Assembly (NCBI GenBank): GCA_023375785.1 | Contig: SZWC01001508.1 | Span: forward strand, 10,391 to 74,390 | Source of the DNA: Penium margaritaceum | Taxonomy: Eukaryota > Streptophyta > Zygnematophyceae > Desmidiales > Peniaceae | Reading direction: 5' to 3' | Length of the DNA stretch: 64,000 nt | Part shown: positions 37,801 through 49,673 of the stretch, one piece after another | Position numbering within the stretch: position 1 is the first letter of the stretch | How the letters are laid out: each line of letters begins with the position of its first letter | Program-made: the position numbers and the translations under genes | Notes under the pieces: generated by a model | What the model was told of the DNA's origin: nothing | Seen by the model: the letters and a program-made list of their open reading frames with translations, nothing else | Databases searched by the model: none

Positions 37801-40000
37801 TGTATGCCTTCCTTGGTATTTCTTTGTGCTCAAAGACCCAGCAGATTTGGGACCCCGCTCGCCACCGTATCGTTGAATCTTGATATGCTCTAATTTTTAG
37901 GCTCTCATCTACTACAACTCGTACAGCATTCTGTTGCAAGCCGCTGTCCAAGTTTCCAAATGTATGGCTTTCCAGCGGATGGGGAAGTCCAGATATGCAG
38001 ATGGGTCCATCTAGTCCTCCTTGCTTGTGGTCCATCCTCCAACAGATGATGATCTGACCATTATGGCTGAAGGTCCAGTGACCTTGTCAGTCCCTACTGG
38101 TGCACCTGATCCTATTTGCTTCTTGGTGTCAGTCCCCCCTACCACACCTAATCTCGTGTCTATGTCAGTTCCCTCCAGCACACCTCACGCTCTGTCGGTG
38201 GCAGTTCCCCCAGATACACCTAGTCCTATCCCTGCACCTATTTCTTCACGTGTGATCTGGCTGCCTCATACGAGCCAGTCCATGTGTCTCCTACAGCTCC
38301 ATCCTCTCCCCTTCCCTGCGAGTCTATAGTACGTTCACAGCAGCCCGATTTGTCACCTCAGCATTGGGCTACTCCCGCCAGCCCGGTGGTCGTCTTCAAC
38401 CACTGGCCTTTAGCGCTCAGAGGGCCACTGACTCGGCGCCCAGGTGCACCATTTGCAGTGTTGAGAGTGGCGAGCCTGTTACGAAGGCACTTGCCTTAAG
38501 TTTCTAGCTGTGTGTCTTGTCAGCCACTAGTTGATCCCTCGTGAGTTCTTGGTTGCTTGCAATGTCGCAGCTGACCTTGTCATGGTCAGACAGAGTTTAG
38601 AGGCATGCATCTTGGTCTTCAAGATCTCTACTCTAATAGTGATTTATCCATGCATGTTGAAGGAGGAAATCTTGCCTGAGGATGCAAAGATGTAGCGTGC
38701 TGCTTGTGGGGATGGGCTGAGAGCTATCCTTGAGCATGGTCTCACTCTTTGGCCTTATGACTACAGGTTGTGCCCTTTTCAGGGTCATTGTTGAGCACGA
38801 CTGGAAGTTGTACCAGATGGATGTGAACAATGCATTCCTCCATGGTAATTTAGAGGAGGAGATCTACATGGTCTTACCACTTGGCTTCAAATTCATTGAC
38901 AAGGTCTGGTGCTTGTGGAAGGCCTTGTCTGGCCTGAAGCAATCAACCCGGTGTTTGCACCACAAGTTCACTAGCACACTGATGCATGCCGGCTACGTAT
39001 AGAGTGGCGCAGATCCATCCCTCTTTCTCCTACGGATAGTTGAGCATGTCATGGCCATCCTGGTCTATGTGGATGACCTCTTGAGTGTGTCTCCTTTGAT
39101 ACAGACCATGAAGGAGACGAAGGTGATTGTTGGTCTTGTAGTTATTTTCCCCAGGATGGAGATTGTGCATGATAACCAGTGATGAAATTTCTTCCTACAT
39201 TAAGCAAAATACACAATTTTGTGGAGAAAATTCTGATGACCTCCTTGGTGCAGTTCACACAGCCTCCACACCCATCACAATTGATGGATAGGATGCCCTG
39301 AAGGTGGATGATCCAATATAGCTGGAGGAGATGGTGGACCTGTCCACATCCACACGACCTAAATTTGCCTTCGCCATCAACCTCCTTGCACATTCCTCAC
39401 AGTGTACTCGAGCAAGATCTCTTCACGTGGTTGTACGAGTGGTATGGTATGTGGTATCTATACTGTATCTCAGACTCTGCTTTTGTTGAAAGTGTTTGAT
39501 GGTAGTTGACGGCTATACGAAAAATGACTTGGCCTTTAGCCTGGATGGGTGCAGGTGCATAGGCTATGTTTTCTTGCAGGGTGGCACCGATGTTTCATGG
39601 AGCAACAGTAAGCAGTGCTAAATTGCACATTGTTCATTAGAGGCTGAGTATGTAGCCCCATGTCCCTACATTACAATGTAGGGGCATTGGGCTACTGAGG
39701 CGGTGAGGCTACAACGCATGTTTCGTGAGTTGGGTTAGTCTATTCCTTGTATCGTTCTGACTCAGACAACCAAAGTGCTCCTGTCACCTAAAAGAACTCT
39801 AGTGTGTTTCATGCACGGACAAAGAATATTACTTTCGAGAATCACTTTGTGCACAGTTCGATGGAGTGATTGGTGATCTTCGTCATCTGGGTTGGAACGG
39901 ACATGCACGTGGCTGACTTCCTAACCAAGGCACTGACGCATGAGAAGTTCATGGTGGCCATTTTTTCAAACGGGATTTGTTCCTTGCCTGAGAGTGGATG
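34870..40000 (+). pseudogene. pol: E1 gag-pol remnant
   Basis: Pieces in order: gag (about 34900-36150, knuckle-like block near 36150), protease (36600-36660) followed by a conserved GMLSIWACTRMGHSVEYSF stretch (about 36825-36880), integrase with STPATPYYNGVYKVLERHH (37490-37550), RT with LYQMDVNNAFLHGNLEEEIY (38808-38868) and the GLKQS block (about 38930-38950), the YVDDL block near 39065-39085, and RNase H with SLEAEYVA-like text near 39635-39655. Broken in many places. Confidence 0.85.
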
Positions 40001-40107
40001 AGCGTGGGGAGTGCATGTGTATAAACTTCTTGCATCTTGTCATGCAACTATTGTTTTTATCAGTTCTACACTTGTATGGACATGCGCACCATTGGGTCAT
40101 GGGAGAG

Positions 40108-40605
40108 TGTTGTGATGTGAGCCATCCCCATTTTTTTTGCACAACTTACTAACAACTCGCCCATGTGCATGCTCATGCAGATCCCTGATGCAGATCCAGT
40201 TGGCACCGTAGCACCATCAGGTGATGGCCCATCCACTAGCAGCTGCCAGAAAGCAGCCACAATGTCTCGGGCACTTGCTTGGGTACTCTGCAATTCTTTC
40301 TGCACTCTCTTGGACCTTTTTGATGGAATGGCTTTTGAGCACAGTTTGCATATATTTCATTTACTTCCACCAGTCATTGCCAGACCCATAGATGTGTGTA
40401 TTCATTACGTGCAGCCTGAGACTGTACATCCATAGGTTCACACAGTTCTACATTTAGATGTATGTGTAGTTATGGCCCAAAAAATGGTTGTAAGCCGGTT
40501 TCGGACAATGTGACACTGTTGCGTGCATCACGCTCCCTAATCCGCGACGGGTTTGTATCCTGTGTGCTTTTCACTTTTCATTTATCTCTACATGCTGAAG
40601 CTGTT
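40108..40605 (+). repeat. E1 3' LTR (joined to E2-type LTR)
   Basis: It starts TGTTGTGATG after the purine run 40099-40107 (ATGGGAGAG). The match to the E1 5' LTR runs to about 40605; from there the sequence matches the E2 3' LTR instead. Confidence 0.7.
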
Positions 40606-40830
40606 GGGTTTGATCTTGGGGTGGCGTCCAGGCTCCACGCGGTCATTTCATGTAGATGGCCTGGTCAACTTGTTCCCATCACCTTGCGAGCCTGTCAATT
40701 GATTAGACACTTTTGCGATTCTCACGCACACTTTTCTAAGTTTGGTTGCTCCATTCCATGGTGCATGTGCTTCTCCCTCGTGCACCCATGCTTGGTCAAG
40801 TAGCTTATGCCAGCAACCACTAGTACCTGC
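40606..40830 (+). repeat. E2 5' LTR piece
   Basis: It aligns with 60640-60872 of the 3' LTR: both share GGGGTGGCGTCCAGGCTCCA, GATTCTCACGCACA, GTTGCTCCATTCC and ATGTGCTTCTCCCTCGT. The left part of the LTR is replaced by E1-type LTR sequence. Confidence 0.75.
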
Positions 40831-40842
40831 TGGTATGAGAGA
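40831..40842 (+). other. E2 primer binding site (decayed)
   Basis: TGGTATGAGAGA, two bases from TGGTATCAGAGC, directly after the point where the E2 LTR similarity ends. The position makes the call credible despite the mismatches. Confidence 0.6.
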
Positions 40843-40959
40843 AGGGAGGCTGAAGTTTTTCCGCAAAGTGGAAAGATATCTCTTCACTTACATTCTGGCC
40901 ACTATTACAATCGTCACCGCCGATTCTTCCGGCTCGTAGGATGTCTTTGTCTTAGCACA

Positions 40960-42800
40960 CAGATCAGGAGCAACAGCAACAGAAATCTATCCATCTACGC
41001 ATGCTTTTCAATAGCCACAGCCACTGCAACAACACCAACAGCTTTGTGCACTCTCTAATGAGCTTCTGCACCCATGCATTGGTTGTTGCAACCGCCGCCA
41101 TCACAATGGAATCTTCCTCAGCCATAGTTACAGTGGAATTTACGCATTTTGTCGTGGCTACAGCCATCACAGATGCAGCTATTTTCTCGGCCTCCTGTGG
41201 ATCTGCATCCTCGAAAGTGTTGTGGTAGCTGTAGCCACCACAGTCGCTGCCACAGCCACGGCAATGACAACCGTAGCTACAAGTACAATCTAAGGTCCCT
41301 CTGCAACCGCGCATTAGACATAGCAGCTGCAGCATCCGCAGATACCGCAGAGGCAGCCGCAGCGGCGTTTGCAGCCTATGGTGCACTTGCACCTACAAAT
41401 GTATTGTTACAGCAGCAGCCACTGCATCGTTGGCATCTGCCACCTTCGTAGTCCACGATGCCTTTGCACCTTCCAACTGTGCTGTAAAAACAAGAGCCAC
41501 TACATCAGCAGTAGCAGCCATCCTCACAGCCACAGTGCCTCTGCATGTATGCATTAGCCGTAGTAGCTACAGCAACCGCAGCCACAACAGAGGCAGTTGT
41601 AGTCGCACTTGCAGTCTGCAGTGCTTTTATACCTGCAAGTACACTGCTAAAGCAGAAGCCCTTTTACTGTGGGCATTGGCTGAGTCAAAGTCCAAAATGC
41701 CTCTACATCTCCTGCATGTGCTGCAATAGTAATAGTAGCAGCTGCATTAGCATCAGCGGGTACAACTCTCCAGTGACTGTGTTGCAGTAGCAAAACCGCC
41801 ATCAGCATCCGTAGTAAACTCCACAGTTTTAGGAGCAGCTGTCAAGCGGGGCAGCTGAACAGCCAACACTCTGGCATCGCCGCCGGAAGCCAAGTCCATA
41901 TTTACGTGCCTAACACCCAGCATGAGGGCTATTGCATCAAAGATGGGGTTGTGTACTACGAGGCCAAAGTGAAGCATGTGCAGTGGTTGCGTCTCTGTTG
42001 TTGCAGCCCAGGCTTCCATCCCGGCGAGGACAATGATTCGACCAAGGAAAACAAGTAAGAGGATTCCGGAAACTATGCAAGACACTGGAAGTGAGCTTCG
42101 GACGACTCGCCGATGCCATAGAAATGACCAGCAACCGGACCTCCACGCAATCAACACCCCCGTCAACCCCCTAAAGCTCACCTGTTGCCCATAGGGCTCG
42201 TCACCAGAGTCAACATGTAATCTTTGGTGGGGCAACATGGACAGCTTTTGCAACAGCGCATCGGTCCTCCGTGCACCATAACTCGTAATTGCATCTGGCT
42301 CTGAGTCTGCCTCATTTGTAACCTGTGACATTCTCTCCATCTTGAAAGCAATGTTAGTCTCCAATGTTGCTGTTGCCTCCACTTTTGCTATTACAACTTG
42401 TGTTGCTCGTGCACCTTCCAGTAGCAATACGTACATGGAGACTTAGACCACGGCCGCTGTTGACCAAGTTCCTCTTGCTACAGCTGTAATCAACATATTC
42501 ACCCAAGTTATTGCTCCAGTAGATTCAGTAGCATCAGCAGCAATAGCCACAAACAGTGCTCTCTTGAGTGCAGTTACCTCCATTCACACATCCACGATGT
42601 AGGCCTCATCTTCCCGATCAATATCGACTACCAGCCACCATATTCCCGTCCTCATCTCTACATTGTCAGCAGTCTCTACCATATCACTTGTTGCTCTCAC
42701 TTGTGTTGCCTGTCTTCTTGTCTCTACGGTCTCCACTATGACCGTGTTTGCAGCATCGGCCACTGCAACTTTTCCTCCTCACGTCTGTCTTTGCTGCTAG
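40960..42800. repeat. GCA/ACA triplet-rich leader of E2
   Basis: Imperfect GCA, GCC, ACA and GTA triplets give Ala/Thr/Val-rich plus-strand readings. The middle part, about 41790-42240, is less triplet-like and carries the antisense frame listed separately. No E-family domain is seen before gag at about 42993. Confidence 0.6.
41753..42436 (-). CDS. Antisense 227-codon frame, possible LEA2/NDR1-like fragment
   Basis: An uninterrupted minus-strand frame in the E2 leader. Residues about 117-139 form one clear hydrophobic segment (SCIVSGILLLVFLGRIIVLAG). Residues about 152-212 read LHFGLVVHNPIFDAIALML then VQLPRLTAAPKTVEFT, which loosely fits the plant LEA2/NDR1-like pattern: one membrane segment, then beta strands with an NP motif. 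A splice-donor-like CAG|GTGAGC lies on the minus strand at about 42184-42176, so residues after 85 could partly be intron. The frame ends midway through what such a domain would need. It may be a host gene piece captured by E2, or a chance frame in triplet-biased DNA. Function is not established. Confidence 0.3.
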   Translation of the reverse strand: MYVLLLEGARATQVVIAKVEATATLETNIAFKMERMSQVTNEADSEPDAITSYGARRTDALLQKLSMLPHQRLHVDSGDEPYGQQVSFRGLTGVLIAWRSGCWSFLWHRRVVRSSLPVSCIVSGILLLVFLGRIIVLAGMEAWAATTETQPLHMLHFGLVVHNPIFDAIALMLGVRHVNMDLASGGDARVLAVQLPRLTAAPKTVEFTTDADGGFATATQSLESCTR

Positions 42801-42992
42801 GACTGGTGAGTGTGCCAATTTGCCATTTGCCCTCTTCTCTGTCTTTGCGTGGACGCGATTTTGCATCCAGGTGTGTTGCCTTACAACACATCCTTGAGCT
42901 GATGCAATCTACACTCCCATTTTTTCTCACGCCCACGGAAGCAAGAGAAACTCTGCCAAATTTTTCTTGGTAGAGTGACATCACAGTCGCCA

Positions 42993-45900
42993 TGCCAGTT
43001 GACAATGAGCAATATGCTGCGCTGCAAGAAGCGTTGCAGCGTTAGCGTGTTTCTCTTTAAGAGACACTCACAGCACAATGCATAGCTAGAGAGTGACTGC
43101 GTCATGAGCAGGAAAATCAGGATACCTTTGCAAATCAGATTGCTAACTTTGACTTGAACCACCTCCAGCACATGTTGCGCTCCATTCTTGCTGCATCCAC
43201 TACTGCTGGCGGCGCTGTTGCCTTTGCCACCACTCTTGCTTTTGCATCCACTACCTCTGGCTCTAACTAGTCTGACCCCATCGCAGCAACAATCGTAATC
43301 AGCACATCAGTAGCCAAAGCTCTTGCACTACCTTCGCAGCATCAGTGTAACTTTGACACTTTTCCATCCCAATTTACCTCCAACCTCTCCTTCTCATCTT
43401 GGGAGGTCCATTTCAGTGCCTGGAAAAAGGAAAAACACCTTGAAGAATACTACTATGAACATTATCCCTCTGTTAAACCCCCTTATATCCCTATCGATTC
43501 CGAGCCCTTTTTCTTGGAGGGCCAGACGATAGCACTGATGCAATTGGGTCATGTGATGCTAACACAGCGCGCCAAAAACCAGCTGATCAAGTCGGTGCCT
43601 ATGCTCTCATCAAGTGTCACAACATTGTGAAGTGCCATGTGGCCCAAAGCATTCTCAACGTCCAGTTCAACATGCTATCCATGAGTGTTGATGATGCACG
43701 CAACCTGGAAAACGCTGCACAACCTAGCCAAAGCTGCACCTGGGCAGCTTCTAGCCTTCCTCTGCATCGTCAACGACCTCATCTCTGAACTGCCCGACAT
43801 CCTTAGGGAGGTCAAGGCTGCCAAGCTTGAGCGTCTGGCCGCAGAGCCTGTCCGAGATGGTTCCCTGTCATGCATTGGCGCCCTTTGGGAGTTCACAGGG
43901 AACCGTCTCACCGACTGGTGGAGCGCGCTGAAAAACAAGCACATTCATCACGATGCCGTGGCTGCAGCCAAAACAGCACTTTTCCCCTCTTCTGCGGCGG
44001 CCCCAACATTGCATACCTCACCCTCATCCACTTCCTCATCCTCTGTGTCTGCCTCCTCCCTGGTCACTCAAGCGAGGGGCAGAGGGTGAGGGAAGGAAAT
44101 GGGAGGTCAACCTGGTGGTGGGTTGGATGGTGTACAGGGAGGGCGTGTGAGGGGAAAGGTTCTGATTGTTCCTCCTCGTCCGTCTCCTCACCTGGCATTG
44201 TGAGATACCAGAACTGTGGCGCTACCAAACACTGCACCAAGAAGTTCCCTGCACCTCCCCATGATGTCCGTATGGCATCTCCTATGCGGGTGCACTGGAC
44301 GTAGTCCTCTGAAAAAAGCAGTAGCACGGCCCGTGCCTCTACTTCTACTGCCACCTCTGGTCACACCACTTCCACCTCCACAGATGCAGTATCGTACAAA
44401 ACCATTGCATTCTCCTACCCGCCACCTTATCCCAGGGATGACCTTCAAAGTTTGGAGGTCCTGCCTTCTACAGTACTCCCTATGGACCTTATACTTTGTT
44501 GGCATCGATCCCGTCAGGCTCCTCCCAGAGACGTCCTCCTCGGGCTTTGTCATCGCATCCGACCCGCCTGAGGATGACCGTCAGCTGGATGCTATGCTCT
44601 CCCATCGTGTCCATCAGCGCCATCTTCTTGATCAGGGAGGTAAGACTGGGAAAGTGTTTGATGTCCCTTGCATGTGAGTTTGATGAGGCTCTCCGTCGAT
44701 TGGCCTCTGGTGGCGTTCAGCACAGTTTTCCTGTGGATGTTCCTGGACTGAGGATTGACAGTCTGTCCATTTGCCTCGTTTCCATGCTGCTTGTGGCCAG
44801 CAGCTTCCACCGTGCTCAGGTATAGTTGCTGTTAGTCTGTCCCAGTACCTAGCCTGTTTTAGGTGGCTTCTAGATACTAGACTCCAAGGCCACCCATCAC
44901 ATGACCTCTTATTGAGCATCTTTCATCTCCTCCGGCCCTGTTGGCTCTGTGTGCTTTGCTTGCACTGGCTCCGTCCGGCTTCTCTCCATCCAGGGTGTAG
45001 GCATTGTTTGTTTCGTTGGCCCTGGGGAGGAGATGTTTCTCCCACACGTGTTGTACGTGCCTTCTCTTGAGCTAAATCTGCTCTCTGTTACGGCTCTCAA
45101 TGACCAGGGCATGGACTTCTCATCTAGTTGTGGCATTTCCTCTATCTTGCACCACACCACTGGTCGTGTCTTGCTTTCCAACATGCCTTGCAATCATTTT
45201 TTTTGCATCCCCTCCTGTGTACCCTCTTCTGCCACAACTGCCCTGGTTCATGTTGTTCATTACCTTTCTCCCACACACACAGAGTTGTTCCACCACCGCC
45301 TGTGACACATTAAAATTGCTGCAATTCACTGCTTGCTTTACACTCAGCCTACACATGGTCAGGGCACCTCTACTTTCCGAGCTCCCTGTGCTGCTGACTG
45401 CCTGGATTGTGCTGAGGGTATTTTGCATTGCTCCCCATTCTCTACCACCGACAGTCGCACAATCCATCACATCAAGCCTTTGCATGCAGACGTCATGGTC
45501 CCTCTTGTGCATGACGCCTTGGGAAATGTTGGGCGTAATATCATTTTACTGATGACCTCTCACGCATGCGATAGGTATTTGTCCTGTGGCAAAAGCGTGA
45601 TGCTTGCTCTTTTCTTGAGTCATGGCTGTTACACACTAAACTCGCCGGCTGTTGTTGCTTGCACACATTTTGGTCTGATTGCAGTGGTATGTTCATGGGT
45701 TTCTCTGCTTGTTTCTTGTCCTCTTTTGGTGTGTGTATGGAGCCCTCTGCTCCCTACACACCTCACTAAAACAGCATCTCCAAATGCTAGAACCGGACTA
45801 TTGCTGAAGGCATCTGCACCCTTCTTGCTGAGTCTGACCTGCCTCCTCTATTCTCCTTTGAAGCCATTTTCTACATGACACGGGTCTTGAGGACCTCACA

Positions 45901-46834
45901 GTCCCTCACGGTCTCCTTCCTCGCCATGTCACCCCCTTCAAACATTGGCTTGGTCAACGGGTGAATTTCAGCTTTGCTCGTGTCTGGGACTGTGTCGCTA
46001 CTGTTTGGCTCCCTTAAGACCTTCACGATGGCAAGCTCAGTATCCATGCTCGTCTTTGTACCTTTCTTGGTGTTTCTACCATGTCTAAGGTGTATTGACT
46101 CTGGGATGCTGACTTTCTTGTGTTATCGAGTCATGCAATGCACTGTTCTTTGAGGACATTTTCCAACGTGACTTGTGTCGTTTCTGATCTCGGGGACCCG
46201 TCGCTCACTCACTCCACTAATTCTCCACTCCCTTCACAGTCGCCACCGGTCGATACCAATGAAATCGAGTCTCTTTGCGTGTCCTCCCCGTCTAGCGCCC
46301 TGACTGATTCCTCTCCTTTGACCACGGCATCTCCAGAGTTGGCACACGTACCCGCCACCGTCAGTGCTCCCACTTCGATATCACATACCACTGAGCCTGT
46401 CGATGTTCCAGTGTCACCTAGTGAGTCAGAGGTCACTACTCCCGTTGTTGGCCCAGAGCCATACACGAGTGTAGGGAGGCTTCGCTCTCTCCTTCAGCAG
46501 TAGACCTCTCCGTCCACTCAGCATACACATGCTCCAAAGCGTCTTCTTCTAGTGCTGGGCCCTTTTCCAGGCCCACTAGACTTGATGCACTTGGACTTGT
46601 CATTAATGTTGCCCATCCTAACTAAACAATGGGATATGCACTTTTTGCACATGAATTTCACAGAGCATCCGACACCTCTTTTACTGGCTAAATTGTTGTA
46701 TCCTTGTAGCGAGTGGACTCCCTACACTCCCACAAAGCCTTCTACAGTTTGGAGGCTCAAGAGTTACTTGATACTGACCTCTAGGAAAAGGCCATGCAGG
46801 AGGAATTGAACTCTCTCAAAAAGCATGAAGTCTA
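42993..46834 (+). pseudogene. pol: E2 gag-protease-integrase-RT start
   Basis: Gag starts near MPVDNEQYAALQEALQR (42993). A knuckle-like YQNCGATKHCTKKF lies near 44205-44250. The block after protease reads FLPHVLYVPSLELNLLSVTAL (about 45033-45095), typical of Copia just before integrase. Integrase pieces include HADVMVPL (about 45480-45510). A Ser/Thr/Pro-rich linker covers 46120-46500, and the RT start EELNSLKKHEVY ends at the insert. Broken in many places. Confidence 0.8.
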
Positions 46835-47269
46835 TTTCAGGAAAATGTGAGCATGAGTGGCACTGGAAAGAGGGCTGAGGACATGTCATAGAAGTGGACA
46901 GAAGCATCGGACAAGCTGCGGACGGCTGACGGAGTGCCGACGTCACCAGGCAGGTGGGATACGGCAGCTGTGTGGAGTGAAGCGCTGAGGAGTGTGAGCA
47001 AGGAAGCGAGATTAGCAGATGAAGGCGGTGCCAAAGGCACGAGCCAAACCAAGAGCTGAGTCGAGCCGCAGTACCGAGGCCCGGACAAACTGCCGCAGCA
47101 CCAAAGTATGGGCAGACAGAGGGGATTGACTGATGAGCAGGAGGCGATGGAGACAGTGCCAAGTGAGATGCATGATGATGAGCAAAGGCGGAACAGCTGA
47201 TGATAAAGATGCGAGGCTGGAGGTCCTAAGCGGGAGCGAAGGGTTGAACGGCTGAAGTGAACGGATATA

Positions 47270-47310
<41 letters not shown>

Positions 47311-47313
47311 CAC

Positions 47314-47403
<90 letters not shown>

Positions 47404-48017
47404 CACATATATACATATATATATTGTTGACTGATAAGATACAAGTGATGAATACGAATTGAACTGAGGCAAGGAACATCATAGTGGTACAGAGGTTAAG
47501 TACTAGTCTATTCCTAGGAATGACATGACTACTTGGTAGATGATTGCCTGCGTTTACGGTGGGCGGTGCGATGCATGGAGCCGCAGCCACCTGTTTTCTG
47601 TTTTTGCTGTTGTTGCTGTTGTTGGGTGCGGATTCACTTTGTGACTCGGCGCGATGCTTGGTGTTGTGACCCGATGAAGTCGTGTCATGGTATTGTGCCC
47701 CTCCCTGGAGGTGTTCATGGAGAAGATGTGGGGCTGGTGTCATCATGGAGTTGACACATAGTGAGGACCGAGCCGCAAGTTTCTGGCGGGATCGGACGTG
47801 GCCGACAGGATTTGGCCGTTGGTGGAAGCAGGCTCTAAGTTTGTCGGTCGTGACACCGAAAGGTTACCCGTTGATATTTTTGCATGCGAGAGGTGAACTA
47901 GTGGGTAGATGAGTAATTCCTGCTTTGTGGTTCCGAGCCGAGGGGGGCAGATGGCAAAAGGTGGGTATGGGAGAAATCCAGAGTTCACCGTGTGATTCTT
48001 TAATTCTTTTCTGACAT
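46835..48017. mobile_element. Unclassified 1183-bp insert in E2 RT, possible DNA transposon
   Basis: It interrupts the E2 RT text, which runs up to 46834 and resumes at about 48022. TCTA is present on both sides (46831-46834 and 48018-48021), as a 4-bp target duplication would give. The ends are weakly inverted: TTTCAGGAAAA at the left, ATGTCAGAAAA when the right end is read in reverse. No transposase, LTR, primer site or poly(A) tail is seen. It holds the AT microsatellite 47275-47425. It is most like a non-autonomous DNA element, but the end match is too weak to assign a superfamily. Confidence 0.5.
47275..47425. repeat. (AT)n microsatellite with two TATACACATATA interruptions
   Basis: About 150 bases of AT repeats. 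The word ATTATATACACATATAT occurs near 47303-47320 and again near 47396-47412, suggesting an internal duplication. Readings through it are Tyr/Ile repeats and are not genes. Confidence 0.95.
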
Positions 48018-48770
48018 TCTACAAGCTGGTGGATCTTCTAGTAGGCCACAAAGCCGGCTCAGCTCATTGGGTCCTTCAACGCCAGCTGAATCCGGATGGA
48101 AAATTTGATCAATATAAGGTTCGCCTGATGGTGAAAGGGTTTTCTCAGATCCTAGGGATCGGCTTCACTCCAGTCGCGCGGTCAACAACCGCTTGTGCAT
48201 TTTGGGTATTGTCGCGCAGCACGACTGGAAACTAGAGTAGATGGATGTCAACAATGTGTTCCTATGTGCACACATAGAGAAGGAGATCTACATGACACAG
48301 TCACCAGGTTTCACAAACACTACGAACAAGGTCTGGCGACTGCAAAAGGCTCTAAACGGCGTCAAGCAGATGTCGCGTTGCTAGAACATGGAGGTCTCCT
48401 CCACTCTTAAGAGAGGTGGCTATTGCTGCAATACTGTTGACCGAACCCTCTTTCAGAGTGTCTCGTCTAAGCCTTTTTTGGCCATTCTCACCTACTTCAA
48501 TGACTTGCTCATCGCCTCTCCTAGCCTTGCCGCTGTCCAGTCGGTCAAGGCCCTTGAGCAATCGACATACAAGATAGACTCGGGTCCAGCTTACATACTT
48601 CTTGGCATGGAGCTAGAATACAATCGTCAACGTCGCATTCTGCATGTCCATCAGGCTGCTTACGTTCGTAACTTGGGAGAGCGTTTTGCCTCTTGTTGAA
48701 TGAGACTCTACTGCGTCCACTCCTATCACCCCAGCAAAGCAGCACCTGCTGAAGTCCCCCATTTCGGGAG
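48018..48770 (+). pseudogene. E2 RT, middle part
   Basis: Copia RT text: GHKAGSAHWVLQRQLNPDGK near 48048-48106, YKVRLMVKGFSQ near 48114-48150, MDVNN near 48241-48255, ILTYFNDLLIASPS near 48484-48525, and YILLGMELEYNRQRRILHVH near 48592-48650. It stops where C2 is inserted and continues at 59436. Broken. Confidence 0.85.
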
Positions 48771-48775
48771 ACTTC
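48771..48775. repeat. C2 target duplication, left copy
   Basis: ACTTC immediately before the TGTCAGG end of C2; the same five bases follow the other end at 59431-59435. Confidence 0.9.
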
Positions 48776-49673
48776 TGTCAGGAATACTGTCCTGGCGTGC
48801 CCTGAACCACCTAAGTGTGCATGGCGTCTTAGTGCAAAGAGACTTCCAAGGGAGGTGTGTGCTTTGGGTCGCCACAATACCAAGTGCAGAATTCTGGCAG
48901 AATACAGATTGCGGAAACTGAGAAAGGCTGCGAATCATGAATGGTTAGTTTTTCTCGTCAGATTGCATCAGATTCTTATAGCCGGTGACCTGAGCTTTCC
49001 AACGCATCCAAGCACGCCCAAAACGAAGCAGTATAGCCCCTGCTATGCCCATCCAAGCAACCCTTGGTGGAGCCGCCTTTGGCTGCCACCGACGTGAGTC
49101 GTCTCCGACACGAGCCGACGACGGCTCGAAGCGCCTTTCTTTGATTGACAAGTCAAANCATCAGATTCTTATAGCCGGTGACCTGAGCTTTCCAACGCAT
49201 CCAAGCACGCCCAAAACGGAGCAGTATAGCCCCTGCTACGCCCATCCAAGCAACCCTTGGTGGAGCCGCCTTTGGCTGCCACCGACGTGAGTCGTCTCCG
49301 ACACGAGCCGACGACGGCTCGAAGCGCCTTTCTTTGATTGACAAGTCAAAGGGCGGCTCAACCTGGTCCAGGGGACCTCCCTGGTTGCTTCCTCTAGGGC
49401 CTTGGGGTCTATGGAGCCAGTTGGAGCTGAACACGGACCTCCGGCGGTGGAGTATCCCGTCACCCCAGACGGGTACCAGATTCCACCCGCCTCACCACCC
49501 GAACTTTGGGTAGGGCTAACTCTCTGAACCAAATCGAGTAACTGAAAGCTCGAAATCGCATGGAAAACTTCAAGGAGTCCAAATCTGCAATCAGATTGGA
49601 CATCCAACCACTCTCTAGTGGTCGGACCAGGAAAACCGCAAACGGCAACCATGGCAGGGGCACTTTTTAAACA
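48776..49673 (-). repeat. C2 3' LTR (inflated by an assembly duplication)
   Basis: It starts TGTCAGGAA and ends TTTTTAAACA on the plus strand. Its 898 bases include a 192-base block present twice around an N at 49158; without that it matches the 711-base partner at 58720-59430. A TATA-like GCTATAAG on the element strand lies at 48975-48982. Confidence 0.9.
49158..49158. other. Assembly gap (one N) between duplicated blocks
   Basis: 48966-49157 and 49159-49350 are nearly the same 192 bases. The partner LTR has this block once. The simplest reading is two contig ends that overlap but were not merged. Confidence 0.9.

Larger units (their letters stand above)
33179..40605 (+). mobile_element. 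Ty1/Copia element E1 (fossil)
   Basis: 5' LTR 33179-33818 (starts TGTTGT), primer site 33819-33830, a triplet-rich leader, gag with a zinc-knuckle-like YNCRGTQCYTEC near 36135-36170, protease TWIINSCNTHHM near 36625-36660, integrase, RT, RNase H, polypurine tract 40099-40107 and 3' LTR 40108 to about 40605. The LTRs look only about 65-70 percent alike, so it is old. All domains are present in order, but it is broken in many places. It lies inside gag scrap E3. Confidence 0.82.

Noticed and set aside
47480-47530. tRNA-derived SINE head (TAGTGGTACAGAGGTTAAG looks like a pol III A box)
   Set aside because: No B box at the right distance, no poly(A) or poly(T) end, and no second copy in the window.
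47012-47746. 244-codon minus frame through the AT microsatellite
   Set aside because: The middle is Tyr/Ile repeat from (AT)n; the flanks have no recognisable domain.
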